64,000 bases of DNA from Pseudognaphalium luteoalbum (GCA_963422505.1 OY730198.1:91185748-91249747); one strand, 5' to 3'; positions 47,990-60,134 are shown, counted from the stretch's first letter. The notes: a model not told the origin generated them from the letters alone. Translations and numbers: made by a program.

Positions 47990-48470
47990 TTATGATAGAT
48001 TATTGATAGCCACATTGATTCATATGTCAATGTCATTGCAGTAATCTGCAGCATTCATTTCAACATTTGTTAACTCAAGGTCATCAACAAAGTTCATTTC
48101 CTTATCATTATTTTCTGCAATAGATGCCTTATATAGCTTATCATTCTTCTCAACAACAAGAAGAATTACATTTAATTCATTCACAAACTCTTGAAATCTT
48201 AGAGATTTCAATTCTTCCATATCATATGGAAGTGAAACTCATTTTTGATTATCAAATCTGACTTTGATATCTTTCCACAAAACACTAGGATCTTTTGTGT
48301 GAAGATATTCATATTTAAACATATCATTAATATGCTTACGAAGAAGAATAAGGGCCTTTGCCTTTTCTTGTTTAGAACAAATGTTATTTAGCATCTGAAA
48401 TGCCCATTGATTCAAGCATTGATCGCATATTTATAGTCCAAGACATATAATTCATTCCATTTGCATCGAC
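47990..48470 (-). pseudogene. Copia gag remnant
   Basis: Readings such as ALILLRKHINDMFKYEYLHT then KDPSVLWKDIKVRFDNQK and, after a stop, MEELKSLRFQEFVNEL are in the order of a copia gag N-terminal half. The nucleocapsid zinc knuckle is missing, and about 200 bp of non-coding sequence separates it from protease. A large internal deletion is inferred. Confidence 0.65.
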
Positions 48471-48699
48471 TTGTTCAAACTCTATCTTTACAACGCTTGA
48501 AATATTGTAGCTATCAACAATAACAACAGAATTAGAATATATTATCAATAGTTAAAACAATACAGAGGAGTGGAAAAACCACAAATATGAACAAGCCTAA
48601 GAAAAAATACAGTTCTTCTCGAGGAAGAATTACAAGTGGGATAATGAGTAGTACTAAAATTACAAAGATCAAAACTAAAACTGAATAAATCATCTTGAA

Positions 48700-49508
48700 A
48701 GAAACTTTGAACGGAGATGATTGTGAAAGAGTATATGTTTTGAAAGAAACTGAATATTGATTGTAGCCAATATATAGTGATAAAGATAGCCGTTATAACT
48801 CTGTCGGCAAACGTTTTGCAACGACCTCATTACCGTTGTAAATTATTTTTAAAATATAAAGTTAAACGGTGAAACGGTAAACTTGTAAAAACATTATACT
48901 CAGTTATATAAAGATTTTGAAATATAATAAAATGTTTGTAAATAAAAGTTAGTAAGATGAATTAATACGAATTGGTAAAAAAATAAGGAAATAAATAAAA
49001 TAAATGTTAGAGTGTATAAATAAAGATTAGTATAATAATAAAATGTGAGCTTGCATAAATAAAGGTTAGAGTGCATAAGTAAATGTTAGTACGATAATAA
49101 AATGTTAGCTTGCATAAAATTAAAGTTAGCACAAGAATATAAGGTTAGTATGCATAAATAAAAGTTAGCATAATAATAAAGAGTTAGTAGTCCAAAATGT
49201 TAATAGTCCAAATGTTCATGATTAAATATAACCTACTTTTACTAATTATTACTAATTATGATGTATAGTTATATATATCTTTCTAATACCTATGATAACT
49301 TATTATTTAGAAAATGTTTTCATTTAGTTTATAACAATAGTTATCTTTCTAGCATATACTATAACTTATATTATTAAGAAAATGCTTTCATTTAGTTTAT
49401 AATGTAGTTATCTTTCTAGTACTATAACATATAATTAAGAGAATGTTTACCTTGACTAGTTATCTTGATTAATATGGATTGCTTTGACCTTCCTTAATTA
49501 GAGAACTT
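48700..49508 (-). other. Copia untranslated leader, no gene
   Basis: AT-rich leader between the primer-binding site and gag. It contains repeated words such as AAAGTTAG and ATAATAAAATGTTAG (about 49000-49180). Confidence 0.6.
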
Positions 49509-49522
49509 TCGTGCTGATAACG
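49509..49522 (-). other. Primer-binding site of the copia element
   Basis: Minus-strand CGTTATCAGCACGA directly follows the 5' LTR. It is the usual copia primer-binding type, complementary to part of a tRNA. Confidence 0.75.
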
Positions 49523-49807
49523 TGTTGTAATTTAACTATAATTAAGGCTTTATTAGCAATATAATATAAGAACTTTTTAAGTAGGAAAGGAAGAACAAGA
49601 TGGAGAGTATAAAGATACTACTAATGAAAGTGTATCATGAGGTGCAATTTTCTCATTCAACTAATGTAGTATTTATACTACTTGCATACATTATACAATT
49701 CACACTTTGGGGTAATTAGGGGGACAAGTTACTAACACATTATTGATCTAGCATTGACAAAAGTGGCAACCAAATATAGGCATGTGTATATATATAATAT
49801 CATAACA
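49523..49807 (-). repeat. 5' LTR of the copia element
   Basis: Reads TGTTATGATATT...ATTACAACA on the minus strand. Paired with 43240-43542. Confidence 0.9.
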
Positions 49808-50282
49808 TTAAGTTATTTTAAAATCTCAATATTACATATTGATGACATCAGCCTTTTAACCACATGTTGACACATCAGCATGAACAACTACATCATAACT
49901 TGACACATCAAATTCATGATATCAGTCAAACCCTTCTTTATTAGAATAGATAGATAGATTAAATAAAGTGCATATATTTATAACAATAAAAATTTAGTTT
50001 TACACTTCAAAGCTTTAACCGAACAACTTGCCTTAATTTGATAATTTTCCAAACTAACGAAATGTGTGAGCAACTATGACAAACGGACCAAATTTTGGGT
50101 TAATTGTTTGGGTCATACCATTTATACCTCCATCAGATCTAAATCTTTCAATTTTCAAAAATGGCTACACTATTACCATATGTTCTTTCTACAGATCTTA
50201 TCTTAAAAGCGGTTCCACCCCTATGTTAGTATTTATGTTTATTGATCAATTGCATAGCACATCGAGTCTACTATATAACATA

Positions 50283-50310
50283 CTAGATCATAACTCGTAA
50301 AATTTGCGGG
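50283..50310 (-). mobile_element. Helitron 3' end (minus strand)
   Basis: Minus strand: CCCGCAAATTTTACGAG, then TTATGATCTAG and a host T. It nearly matches the plus-strand end at 43092. The body extends right over the Raf-like kinase, EF-1-alpha and unassigned fragments at 51-56.5 kb, all on the minus strand. Confidence 0.7.
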
Positions 50311-52150
50311 CTAAAACATATAAAATAATCAAAGTTGATTACTTCAATACAATTAAAATAGAAAACAATGTTCATGTAAGCTAATAAAGATGTTACACTA
50401 AGGTGCCAACCAAAAATAAGTTAATCATAACCCCTTATATAACCTCATGTGATCTATATTGGAGTAAACACTTAGTGTAACCTATATGCACCCATTCATA
50501 AGTAAAATTACAAATCTGGCATGTATACACATAAATATAATGAGCAAATAAATTAATATCCATTATAAAAATGGAGCACCCATTTAGGGATATAACAAAA
50601 ATAAGAAAAGACGAAGTAAACAGTTTGACTGTTTGAGATAATCATTTGGCCAAATTAAAGTCACATACATTATTAGAGTGTATATAATATTGCCTTGTAT
50701 CATCTTACGACCAACTTCTCATTTAAGAGCATGTTGATTTTGATGCATGATTGAAGTTTAACTAAAACTACAAACCTTAAGGCAATGATGAACTTCATAA
50801 TTATCTCTGCACAAGAACCTAAAGCAACAATAAACCCACCAAATTACATGCCTTATTAGACACATTTTCAGTGACAAGTGCTTTAGATATTACCTCTTCA
50901 AGATTTGTTTTCAAGTTGGTTTTGAATGCCTTCTTTGCACAATAGTCTTCTGTTGCTTGATTTCAGTACTCATCGGCCCAAGCTGTAATAGACAAAGACC
51001 TTCATACCAATTCTGAGGAAGAAACAAATAATGAACAAAATGCAAATTTAGTGTTCACATCCATCACCCTTAACATAATCATGAGATAATGCAATACTGG
51101 TATCTTTCGATTAACATAATTCCTATCTTCTACAACAACACCAAGTCTTTCATAGTCCTTTAGTAGACAAGACACAAAATCCCCCATGGTCACATCCTAA
51201 TAATGTAAACCAATCATAACACATGTTAGGAAGTCTCTCATTACAAGAACTATGCAAAATAATCACATATGACGAATACTTAGAGATCATGAATCATTTT
51301 CTATGTCAAATGGTTTAATGAGATGGCATATACATAGATCATGTTTTCTACTCTTCTACATTCGTATGTCTATGAACAACATGAATGATGATCAATCACA
51401 AGACACAAGAGATATCAATTGAAAACCATTTATCGAATACATAAACTCACAAAGAAAAACTCACTTTTTTGGAAAGCAATGCACCCAGATATATTAAGTA
51501 GCAAAGATTAAACCCTAACACCTCCAATTTTAATCTCAAGCACTCAACGATCAGTCACCTAATTAAGCCCTATATATTAACGACTACTACAAATTATAGA
51601 ATACGATAAACATCCATTATTGACACAGAATTTGAAAATGAAATCGAGTTTAGGATACGAACATCTAGAACCATGAATAATCTTATTTAGATGTGCAAAA
51701 AATAGTGAGAAAGATGCTCACTAATATTTCGTGTAGGAGTTGGTGAACCATTGATGGGCATTGCAGCCCAAAACTTGTCAAAAGTTTTGGTGCAGTCTAC
51801 GTACATTGCTCAAATATGGCTCGAACTTTGGTTGCAGCTCTCTGGATTCTTCAAGTAATTAAGCCATAGTCAGATGACTCTAAAGTTAAAATTGGCAAGA
51901 GCGATACCTATATTAAAGAGTCAACGATATCCAATCCGAAGAAAAAACATAATGAAAAAGAGAGAAACACCAATCACTATGCAAAACACAGGCAAGAAAG
52001 GAAAAATTGCTAATATAGAGAATAGATTCCATAAAATTGATACCGTATCTAGTAATTTAATTCTCAATGATTTGTAACTAGCCTAAGAGAAAATCCTCTT
52101 GAAGTTAAAGCTTATTTTTAATTAATAATAGGCATTGCAAGTCTACCATT
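50311..52150 (-). other. Mostly anonymous; one exon-like block
   Basis: A minus-strand reading at 51193 to about 51075 (DFVSCLLKDYERLGVVVEDR then NYVNRKIP) follows an acceptor-like TAATTAG-type site and looks like a real exon, but I cannot assign it. The remainder is AT-rich without gene signals. Confidence 0.3.
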
Positions 52151-52159
52151 AAACTGCTA

Positions 52160-52686
52160 TTATATTTCCAATGGACCTTCAAGAATTCCAATTCGAGTTC
52201 CATCATGACCAACCACACAAACCACCTGGAACAATAACACAACATGAGCACCAATTAGAGGGTCCAATTTGTTAAATTGATTTCCCTGGTTATGTTAATG
52301 GGTCATATGGGTCGAAAATCCTCCAAAGCATATTTATAATCATATTTATCATATCAACTACTTATCAAACCTAAATAATTAACTCAATAGAGTTTTCAAG
52401 TCAGTCTAACTCACCTGTTATGACCCACACTAATTATTGATTGTTTTGACCCGTTGCCACAACCAACCATTATGCCATCGATGTCACGGATTGAACTGAA
52501 CTTGTGCTAATCTCTTGTCTACCCATACATATATGTATTTACTTGGGCTTATGGGATCCCTTACCATGGCCTAGCAAGAGTACGTAGTTCCCAAGTTACG
52601 ACACCAAAGCTGAGAATATCACATTTCTCTGCAAAAAGGTTCTTTACGAATGAGTTTAGGTACAATCCTCTCCAAAGGCCTTGCAT
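52160..52686 (-). pseudogene. Raf-like (MAPKKK) kinase C-terminal fragment
   Basis: Two blocks match successive exons of a plant Raf-like kinase. Block 52686-52564 ends FAEKCDILSFGVVTWELRTL then ARPW, which is kinase subdomain IX. Block 52225-52160, after a CCAG acceptor, reads VVCVVGHDGTRIGILEGPLE and then stops; the family sequence is close to VVYAVAHEGSRLEIPEGPL. The ATP-binding lobe, catalytic loop and subdomain XI are missing, so it is a dead fragment. Confidence 0.65.
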
Positions 52687-53839
52687 AAGCACAATATCAT
52701 ATGTATTCGGCAGTTAGTACATGTGAGAACCCAAAATCTTATTGCAATTGGTGCGTTTTTCGATCACAATGTGTCATTCTCAGTCCAGGTGCACTGCTTT
52801 CATTTGATGCATTCACATCAGACCCCTGTAAGTAAAAGAGAAGAAACTGTTATTAGTTATCATGAAAAGTAACATAAATGTAACCCGTATAAGTAGAGGT
52901 GACAATTTTAATTCATTTGTAAATAAATGGGTTGATTGCGGTTACAATTTACGCTATTGTAAGAACATATCATATCGTATCATGTAGACCAAATGTATTC
53001 CATAAACCAAGGACAGCCCGACCATGTTATCTAATCTAGTTATTTAGGGAATCTAGTTTCTGTTTTTTGCATCAATTAGGTCACTTTCAAAGTTAATTGC
53101 TTGGGTGTGCAAGTTTGTGTGCATGTGTGTGATTGGCACCAATCTAACCTGACATGATATCTTCAGAGTACCAATCATGTAAACAGTGTGCTAAAGATCA
53201 TAGTGGTGTGACCCTGGTGCACCAAGATCGCTGGCATTGGTTACCTTTTCAAATGCACCAACTTTTACAAAGTCGTATTCTGATCATTTACTAAATACAG
53301 AAAAAATACAATAAAAAAAATTGTGTGTACTTTTTGATCATTAAATGGAAACTGCCAAAGTGCCAAATGCAGGTAGATCTTCAATCTCCACCTTGAACAT
53401 GCATGTCACACACCTTCCCATCAGATGTATTTTCAAGAAAAAGCATGCTATATAATTCCATATGTTGAACTTGCAAGTTCTAAAAATAGACATATCACAT
53501 ATGATGGATTAATCATAGAAGATTAAAAAACCACCCTGTAATACGTGTTACATAATTAAGAAATAAACTTTTCATCCAAAGTTACCAAAGTTTGTATCCA
53601 AAGCAGATGAGTGCAATCATAATAAATTTTTCATCACAGAATAAATGATCAAGCAAATCAGTCTCTAAGCTATATGAAACTTTACAAAAAAAAAAAGAAC
53701 TTATACTTGATCACAGCCATATAAGGTGTGTGTTCACAACCAGCTCATTGATTCGAAGCACCTAACATTTATAAGATCTTAAATAGTCCAAATTTATACT
53801 TCTATAAGTTATAAAGGCACATACCTTGAAGCTTCCTCA

Positions 53840-54230
53840 TCAAGGGTAGTCTGAAGCACAATTATGAAGGGGTTTCAATCCCTCAAAATCCACCATCATC
53901 TCATGAAGGTTATAATTATGAATTATAACCTAATCTAAATATCATACATAATGAAAATTAGCAAATTAATATTGGGTGATTGTTACTACAATACTACAGA
54001 CAATCATTAGAGATAGATAGAATGAGTATTCGTGGGAGATTTTTTTTTACTCTAAATATATCTCAAAGTTTAACCAATGAAAGTCAACTGTAAATAACTC
54101 GATTTAAAAATCCAAGAAACTACAACAATTGACCATGACCTTTAACTGAGCATTCCATGAAGCACTTCTCAGCTTTTTTGAGCAGCTCTGCTACTTTACC
54201 AACATTAGCCATCTTTGTAGCCATGCTTAG
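53840..54230 (-). pseudogene. Unassigned exon-like fragments
   Basis: A minus-strand ATG at about 54225 opens MATKMANVGKVAELLKKAEK then CFMECSVKGHGQ. Further left a block near 53905-53840 reads MMVDFEGLKPLHNCASDYP, followed by stops. Both look like protein sequence, but I do not recognise them and cannot show they belong together. Confidence 0.3.
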
Positions 54231-54858
54231 CTAAAGATTAATTCCTAATAAGCAAATAAACAAATAAAAGGCTAATTTACATACAAAGTGAAATAACAGC
54301 AAAGAAAAACTTACATTTATGTGTAGTTATTATAGGAAAGAAGTTTATCCTTTGACAACCTTAACTTTTAAATTTAGTCCATAACTGGAGTGTTATCTAA
54401 CTCTCCGCTTAAAGCACGGTTACATAAGCACAGGAATTTTCCTCCCGCAAATTTCAGTTCTTAGCAAGTTGCATAACAGACTTAAAGTTGACTAATACAA
54501 TCGAAGTTCTTAGATGTTTGGAATTTGAATACTAATAAAAATAAATCTTAAAATCCATATAAGCACATTCAAGTATCGAAAGATAGTCCATCATACAATT
54601 ATGTACCTGAGAAAACTACAGCTACGCTCTGATAGCCGAGAACTTATAATAAATTAGCTGCAAGAGGTTTGTGGTACTTCTAGTGACACATCAATCTTTA
54701 ACATTCAGTAGGTTACTCTACTCTATGGATGCAACATTATCACTGTAGAATCACTTAGCTATATAAGTCAACTCAAACCCTTTTGATCACTACAAAATGG
54801 ACCCGTTTGACTGCAACCCATTTGAACCCAACACACCAATCAAAGAATTAATTAATAC

Positions 54859-55114
54859 CTTGTTGCAACAACATATATCATTTTCTTGACACCCATGGTG
54901 AAAGCAAGCAAAGCATGCTCACGAGTCTGTCCATCCTGAGAAATACCAGCTTCAAAACTACCGGTCGTTGAATCAATAATAAGAATAGCACAGTCAACTT
55001 AAAAAGTCCCAGTGATCATATTCTTAATAATGCCACGATGTCCAGGAGCATCAATGATAGTGAAGTAGTATTTATTAGTCTCAAACTTCCACAAAGCAAT
55101 GTCAATGGTGACGC
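54859..55114 (-). pseudogene. Elongation factor 1-alpha exon fragment
   Basis: After an acceptor (TTCACAG) the minus strand reads VTIDIALWKFETNKYYFTII, then DAPGHRGIIKNMITGTF, a stop, then VDCAILIIDSTTGSFEAGIS, QDGQTREHALLAFTMGVKKM and a donor. This is the GTPase domain of EF-1-alpha, including the G3 motif DAPGH. The usual DFI after GHR is GII, the expected SQA is replaced by a stop-containing stretch, and the NKMD motif region is lost. GTP-dependent tRNA delivery is not possible from this piece. Confidence 0.85.
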
Positions 55115-55790
55115 CTGTGAACACATCATACAATTGATTTTCTTTATTCTAGTATAAAAGTTCATTTGGATGTAAATACGGTTAACAGTCATCACAAGCT
55201 ATGAGCACAACACAAACATGCTGTGTTGATCACCTTTGTGACTAACTCTAGCATTCAAGTATACTCTTCACAATAATCAACTCTCATAGTAATTACATTT
55301 CTGATCCTACATTTTTTCCTGTAAAAAAGGTTCACTTTGGTAATGGTAGGAAATCTGTAAAGCCACAAATCAGAAGGGAAAAAGGATGAAAAAGTATTTG
55401 AAATTGCGACACTGTAGTATCGTACCATACATGTATGCATCCAATGATGTGGTCCAGTTCTGAGAAAAATATTGTTCTTTCAACCACCGGTAATAGTGGT
55501 TGAAAAGTAAAGAATGCAAAGTGATGATGATCCGGATTATCGCTTGGCTTGGCAGTCTCAACCTTGTTTATGAATACTTCTTTTTCCTAAAATGGAATTT
55601 TTATTTTGACCCGCTACAGTCAAATCTTTGTCTCAAGCTGAATTCAATTTCTGTAACAACAACCAACCACGATACTCCAGAATAAAGAACTTGAAAACAA
55701 TTGAATTAAGTTTATTAAAAGATCTTGTAACCTGCCAAGTCAATATCATCAAGTGATTCATAATTTCCGTCCATTATAGATGCACTTCTG

Positions 55791-55905
55791 AACACACAAA
55801 CTTAGCCACAACCAAGTATTTCTTAAGAACCTCAAAGAAAGCCGAGTACCTATCTTGGTTAGCTGGGTTAATATATCCAGCTGTCAGATCTACTGCATGG
55901 CTTGT
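55791..55905 (-). pseudogene. Unassigned exon-like fragment
   Basis: Reads HAVDLTAGYINPANQDRYSA then FFEVLKKYLVVAKFVCSEV and a stop. It looks like conserved protein sequence but I cannot name the family. Same orientation as its neighbours. Confidence 0.35.
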
Positions 55906-56273
55906 AGATTATACCACCAATACAGAGTCACAATCTTCCTAGACAAAAGTTTGACTTGTTTAACATAATAAACTTCAAATGTATTATCTTCTAAAACTTT
56001 TGAATATATATCAAAACTATTAACTTATTAGTTATCTATATTTCCTCAAGTGCAAGGCTTGCAAGAGAGAGAACAGAATTTGCATGATCTATTGAAGACA
56101 GGGCGTACCATCGGAGAAAGAAACGTCTTTAGTAAGTGTCATAATCACCTTTTTCACAGAAAAACCGATTATGTGCGGATGTGAATTTTAATTACCAGCA
56201 TTACATCAAAATAAACCTGCCATAGGAAGACCATAAGCATATATTAACAGCTAATATTATTAACAGGTCGTAA

Positions 56274-56489
56274 CTATTTAAAGTACCCAAATAACTCAGC
56301 GCCACTTCTTCCTTTTATTACCCGTTCTTTATCAATACCCCAAGATAGGCATTCGATATTTGTCCCTTCATGGCTTGTAAAGAAAATATCCTTATTTTCT
56401 TTCCCAATATCAAGAACCGCCACTGAGGGAGTGGTATGGCTATCCCGTATCCCCCCAAAGTCATTTCTTCCAAACTCGTGAAATGTCAT
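56274..56489 (-). pseudogene. Unassigned exon, 72 codons
   Basis: An open frame following a TTTTGAAG acceptor-like site reads MTFHEFGRNDFGGIRDSHTT, later SVAVLDIGKENKDIFFTS and ECLSWGIDKERVIKGRSGAE, and stops after LFGYFK. The balanced, globular-looking composition suggests a real exon from a conserved plant gene. I do not recognise it. Confidence 0.4.
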
Positions 56490-56499
56490 ATGGTACCTT

Positions 56500-57779
56500 C
56501 AAAAGCAAAGAATACATATAAACCTGTATATCTATAATCAAATCAAATGATGTGTTTAAAATCTTGATACCTATAATATCAGCTCAAATTCATGGATGAT
56601 GTTAAATAGTTCTTCAAACATATTTCTATGGACCCTGGGACAACAACAGAAACACACAATGTACTGAAAAGCTCGAACGGGTCGAAAGTAGTCCACTTGT
56701 AACTCATAAAACCACCTAAATCATTTAAAAAATATTTAGATAACTATTTAAATGATATAAAAAATGCACTCATATTGGATTTTATAGAATTAAAATTTTC
56801 TTTTTGAAGAGTATTCTAGGTCCGCGCTACCCATACAAAATGAGCAACTGTTTTGCCCCATTACCAAATCCACATGCATGCCCACCTTGCCCATTTTGAC
56901 ACTTGTAGTTATAAGAAGAACCGATATATATATATATATATACGAAATGCCTGCATGTTAATATAGGTGCTTTTATATTTTTTACATGATAATAAATAAT
57001 TTATTTATAAGATGGAGCATATGTTAAAGACAACCTTAGTGCTTGAGCAACTTCTTTGTTCAGATCTGCTGCAAATTGTCATTGGTCAATCTGCTGCAAA
57101 CTGTCATCAGAAATTTCAAGCTCCAATTTATCACGCTCGTTCACTTTTTCTTTCATTCGTGTCATTATGCCCGACTGTACTAAGTTACAACTTAGTCCAG
57201 TCCCATATTAGTGATATTAACAGCACTTGAAAAACTTTTCTACAGACACAAACCTTTATTTCTAACTTAGCACTTGATAAAAGAATAGATTTAGGAGGTT
57301 GTATATAAAGGATATGGAATTGCACATCGCCAAATCCAATATTAGATTGGATTGGAGACTTCAATCCGTAAATTCAAAATATTTCATAAAGGTTAGAGGA
57401 ATTGTTAAGGCTACACCCGGTTAAATTGAAAGATAGGTCATACCCGATGAATTTAATCTTCACAAAAAAGCACAAAATGAAGCCAATAAATTTATAGTGA
57501 TGTCATTCGTATTATTAACAAATGATGTAAAATCTGTAAGTTTCACAGTGAAATCAATAAAGAAACCTAGGTAGCAACCAAAACAAAAACATTACTCATG
57601 AACCAATCAAACAATATGCTACTAAAATTTACGGTAAATATATTTATTCATCAATAAATAATCATTTCTTTTACTTTTTGGTAAGATGACAATTTTACCT
57701 TCTCTCATTATTATTATCTATTTATACAAGTAGATAATAAATTTAGGCCATCCATGTAAGACTATAAAATTACAAAATT
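56500..57779. other. No supported gene
   Basis: Includes a short AT run at 56926-56942. Nothing else recognisable. Confidence 0.5.
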
Positions 57780-57996
57780 GAGACGGAGAGAGTATAATAT
57801 AATACAGACAGAAGATTAATGTAGACCATTTGTGAGAGTATAGTATAATATAATATAGACAGAAGATTAATGTAGACCATTTGTGAGAGTATAGTATAAT
57901 ATAATATAGACTGAAGATTCCATTTGTGAGAGTATAGTATAATATAATATAGACATTAATGTAGACTGAGAGTGAGAGTATAGTATAATATAATAT
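57780..57996. repeat. Minisatellite, unit about 51 bp, four imperfect copies
   Basis: Unit GAGAGTATAGTATAATATAATATAGACAGAAGATTAATGTAGACCATTTGT, with copies shortened at the end of the array. It lies 115 bp upstream of the secreted-peptide gene and could affect its promoter; the tyrosine-rich minus-strand frame across it is an artefact. Confidence 0.9.
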
Positions 57997-58110
57997 CCTT
58001 TGTTTCCTCTCATCCATTAATATGACTTGCGGCGACGAAGGAAAAGACCAAAGTGTGTCTACGACAAGAAGCAATAGAGAAATAACCAATCTACATTGAT
58101 TAGGTTGTAA

Positions 58111-58451
58111 ATGGAGTCCGGCCTCGTAACTACTCTTGTTTTCTACATACTATTGCTTTTAATTCCATTTTTGGCTTCTGTAAATAGTAAAGGTACGCAT
58201 GGCTAAAAGTTTTCGTTGTAACCAAGGGAAATTTGAGGTTATATATTAAATAGCTTGCAAAATGGATTTCAAGGTATTTAACATTTTTTTTATTATCATA
58301 TTTTTACAATATAGATGTTCCACGTGCTCCTCCTCCCGGTTGTCCGAAGAGGCGTGGTCCTACAGGCCGCAATCCAACGGGTGGCATAATTCCGGCTCCT
58401 GCCCCATATACACCTGGTGACGTACGATCAACTAGTGGGAGTCCTAACTGA
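58111..58451 (+). CDS. Putative secreted small peptide precursor (72 aa, two exons), family not recognised
   Basis: Exon 1 (58111-58192) and exon 2 (58315-58451) join at a phase-1 GT-AG intron of 122 bp, giving 72 residues. The first 26 or so form a strong signal peptide: MESG, then a leucine-rich core (LVFYILLLLIPF), then a small-residue end (ASVNS), with likely cleavage near there. The mature part of about 45 residues is proline-, glycine- and arginine-rich: PRAPPPGCPKRRGPTGRNP, then IIPAPAPYTPGDV and a C-terminal RSTSGSPN. It has one cysteine, a basic KRR site suited to processing, and prolines suited to hydroxylation. This architecture is that of plant peptide-hormone or phytocytokine precursors, but the C-terminus does not match the CLE, CEP, IDA, PIP, PSK or RALF signatures. 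A chance pairing of two frames is the alternative; the fit of signal peptide, intron and tail argues against it. Confidence 0.6.
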
Positions 58452-58914
58452 TTCTATATCTATAAGTAACTAATATCATCGGTAAATAACTAATATCATG
58501 ACAGTTTTACCTCTTACTTTTTACATATATATATAATAATTATTCTATATCTATAAATAACTAATATCATCGGTAAATATATTTATTTATAACTTTTTGA
58601 ATTTCAATAATATTTAAAATACAGCAATTGATCTCGTTCGCAACAATGGTTTAATTATTATTTATTTGTAGTGTACATGTGTAATCCTTCTAATATTTTT
58701 AGTTAACTTATGTCATCAACGAGACCGATTACTATATGTTGTCTCGATTATGTTACTATTTGTTTTTAAAACGACAATGCCAATTTCGAATTTTGGGTAT
58801 GATTAACAGAGAACGAGTACTGGGTTAGGATTTGAAGAGCCCATATTCTCAACGAGGTACCCGATAAAACTCCGATGAGATTTGGGATAAGCCATTTCCC
58901 CAATGGGACGTCCC

Positions 58915-59022
58915 GATAAGACCCGCCGGGGTTTGGGGTGGGGTTGAGGATTGCTTAGAATAATGGGGTTGGGGATTGCTTAGAATAATGGGGTTGGGGT
59001 TGGGGCCGGGGCTGGGGCTGAC
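58915..59022 (+). repeat. G-rich repeat, quadruplex-prone
   Basis: Repeats of GGGGTTGGGGATTGCTTAGAATAAT lead into GGGGTTGGGGTTGGGGCCGGGGCTGGGG. Many runs of four G on the plus strand stand out against an AT-rich background. Confidence 0.8.
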
Positions 59023-59052
59023 ATCCCTGCACCGAACCCGCCTCATTACCAT

Positions 59053-59737
59053 TTCTAATCATTTTAATCATTGGTAAGATCTCGCAACTAAAGGTCGCAT
59101 TCCATTGTAAGGGTGAGACTAGATGAATTATTGTTTTCTTCTAGTAGTTAATGAGATTGTTATCTTTTGTTATCTTTACTACTTTCTTTTAAAAATCATT
59201 TAGTTCTAGTATCCGACTCTAACAATATTCAATCTTAAATCAAATTTCAAAGATAAATGTTTGCACTACTTATACATCTATACAAAGTGTATAAACTCGT
59301 TTAACAAAAATACATTGTATAATTGTATATACATCTTATATTTATAACAACAATTATATTAAATGAATTGCAAATTTACAACATATTGCGCATTACACAT
59401 ATGATGATTACACATATCTTTAACTTATTACCTCAAGTAAGTTGAGTTTATAGTTACTTGATTGATAAGTTACTTGTATAACAATAGACAATAGCCCTTT
59501 GGTAAAATAAATATTGTTTGATCAACATAAAAAAGAAAATTACAAAAGTCAAATCACATCACATTGATAATGATAATACTCCAACAAATCCAATAGAAAA
59601 TCGATATCGTTTCAAATTTCTATCTAATCTAATATCTTTTGATACTATTATAATATAATAAAGCATTTTGACATTGTTGAATCTTAATTCTTACAATAAA
59701 ATTAAAATTACTTATATACCCCTTCTACACTCATTAA

Positions 59738-59795
<58 letters not shown>

Positions 59796-60134
59796 TTTAA
59801 TAAAACATTTTGAGATTGTTGAATCTTAAAATTAATAGACTGTGAGTAAAGGCAGCCATGAAATTTGGTTTAAGATGTTAGTAAATTAAACATTCAATAG
59901 ATCAGATATATGTATAATTCAATGATATAATTAAGCCAATAAACATTGATAATTTATCAAAGACCATGAACTCTGCACTGTTGTAGTATGCAAGTAATCA
60001 CAATCAAGTTCTGATAAAATTCTTGACGCTACAGTTGCAACTATAGAATCATTCATAAGCATACATTACATTAAAAGATAAAACCAGTATTGTTTTTTGA
60101 TATAAATTTTCAACGAGCAAAACACACAAAGTAA
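59053..60134. other. 3' flank of the kinase gene; (AT)n at 59741-59793
   Basis: AT-rich, with no gene seen. Confidence 0.5.

Larger units (their letters stand above)
43240..49807 (-). mobile_element. Ty1/copia LTR retrotransposon, nearly full length, non-coding-competent
   Basis: Two LTRs of the same family (43240-43542 and 49523-49807) bound it, and TTAAG flanks it on both sides (43235-43239 and 49808-49812). On the minus strand the 5' LTR is the right one. A primer-binding site (CGTTATCAGCACGA) and a polypurine tract (AAGGGGGAG) sit in the proper places. The domain order is gag remnant, protease, integrase, reverse transcriptase, RNase H, which defines copia. Stops, frameshifts and a largely deleted gag show it cannot move by itself. 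A 635-bp solo LTR is nested inside. Confidence 0.95.

Noticed and set aside
57718..58089. 123-codon tyrosine-rich minus-strand open frame
   Set aside because: It is made of the 51-bp minisatellite units.
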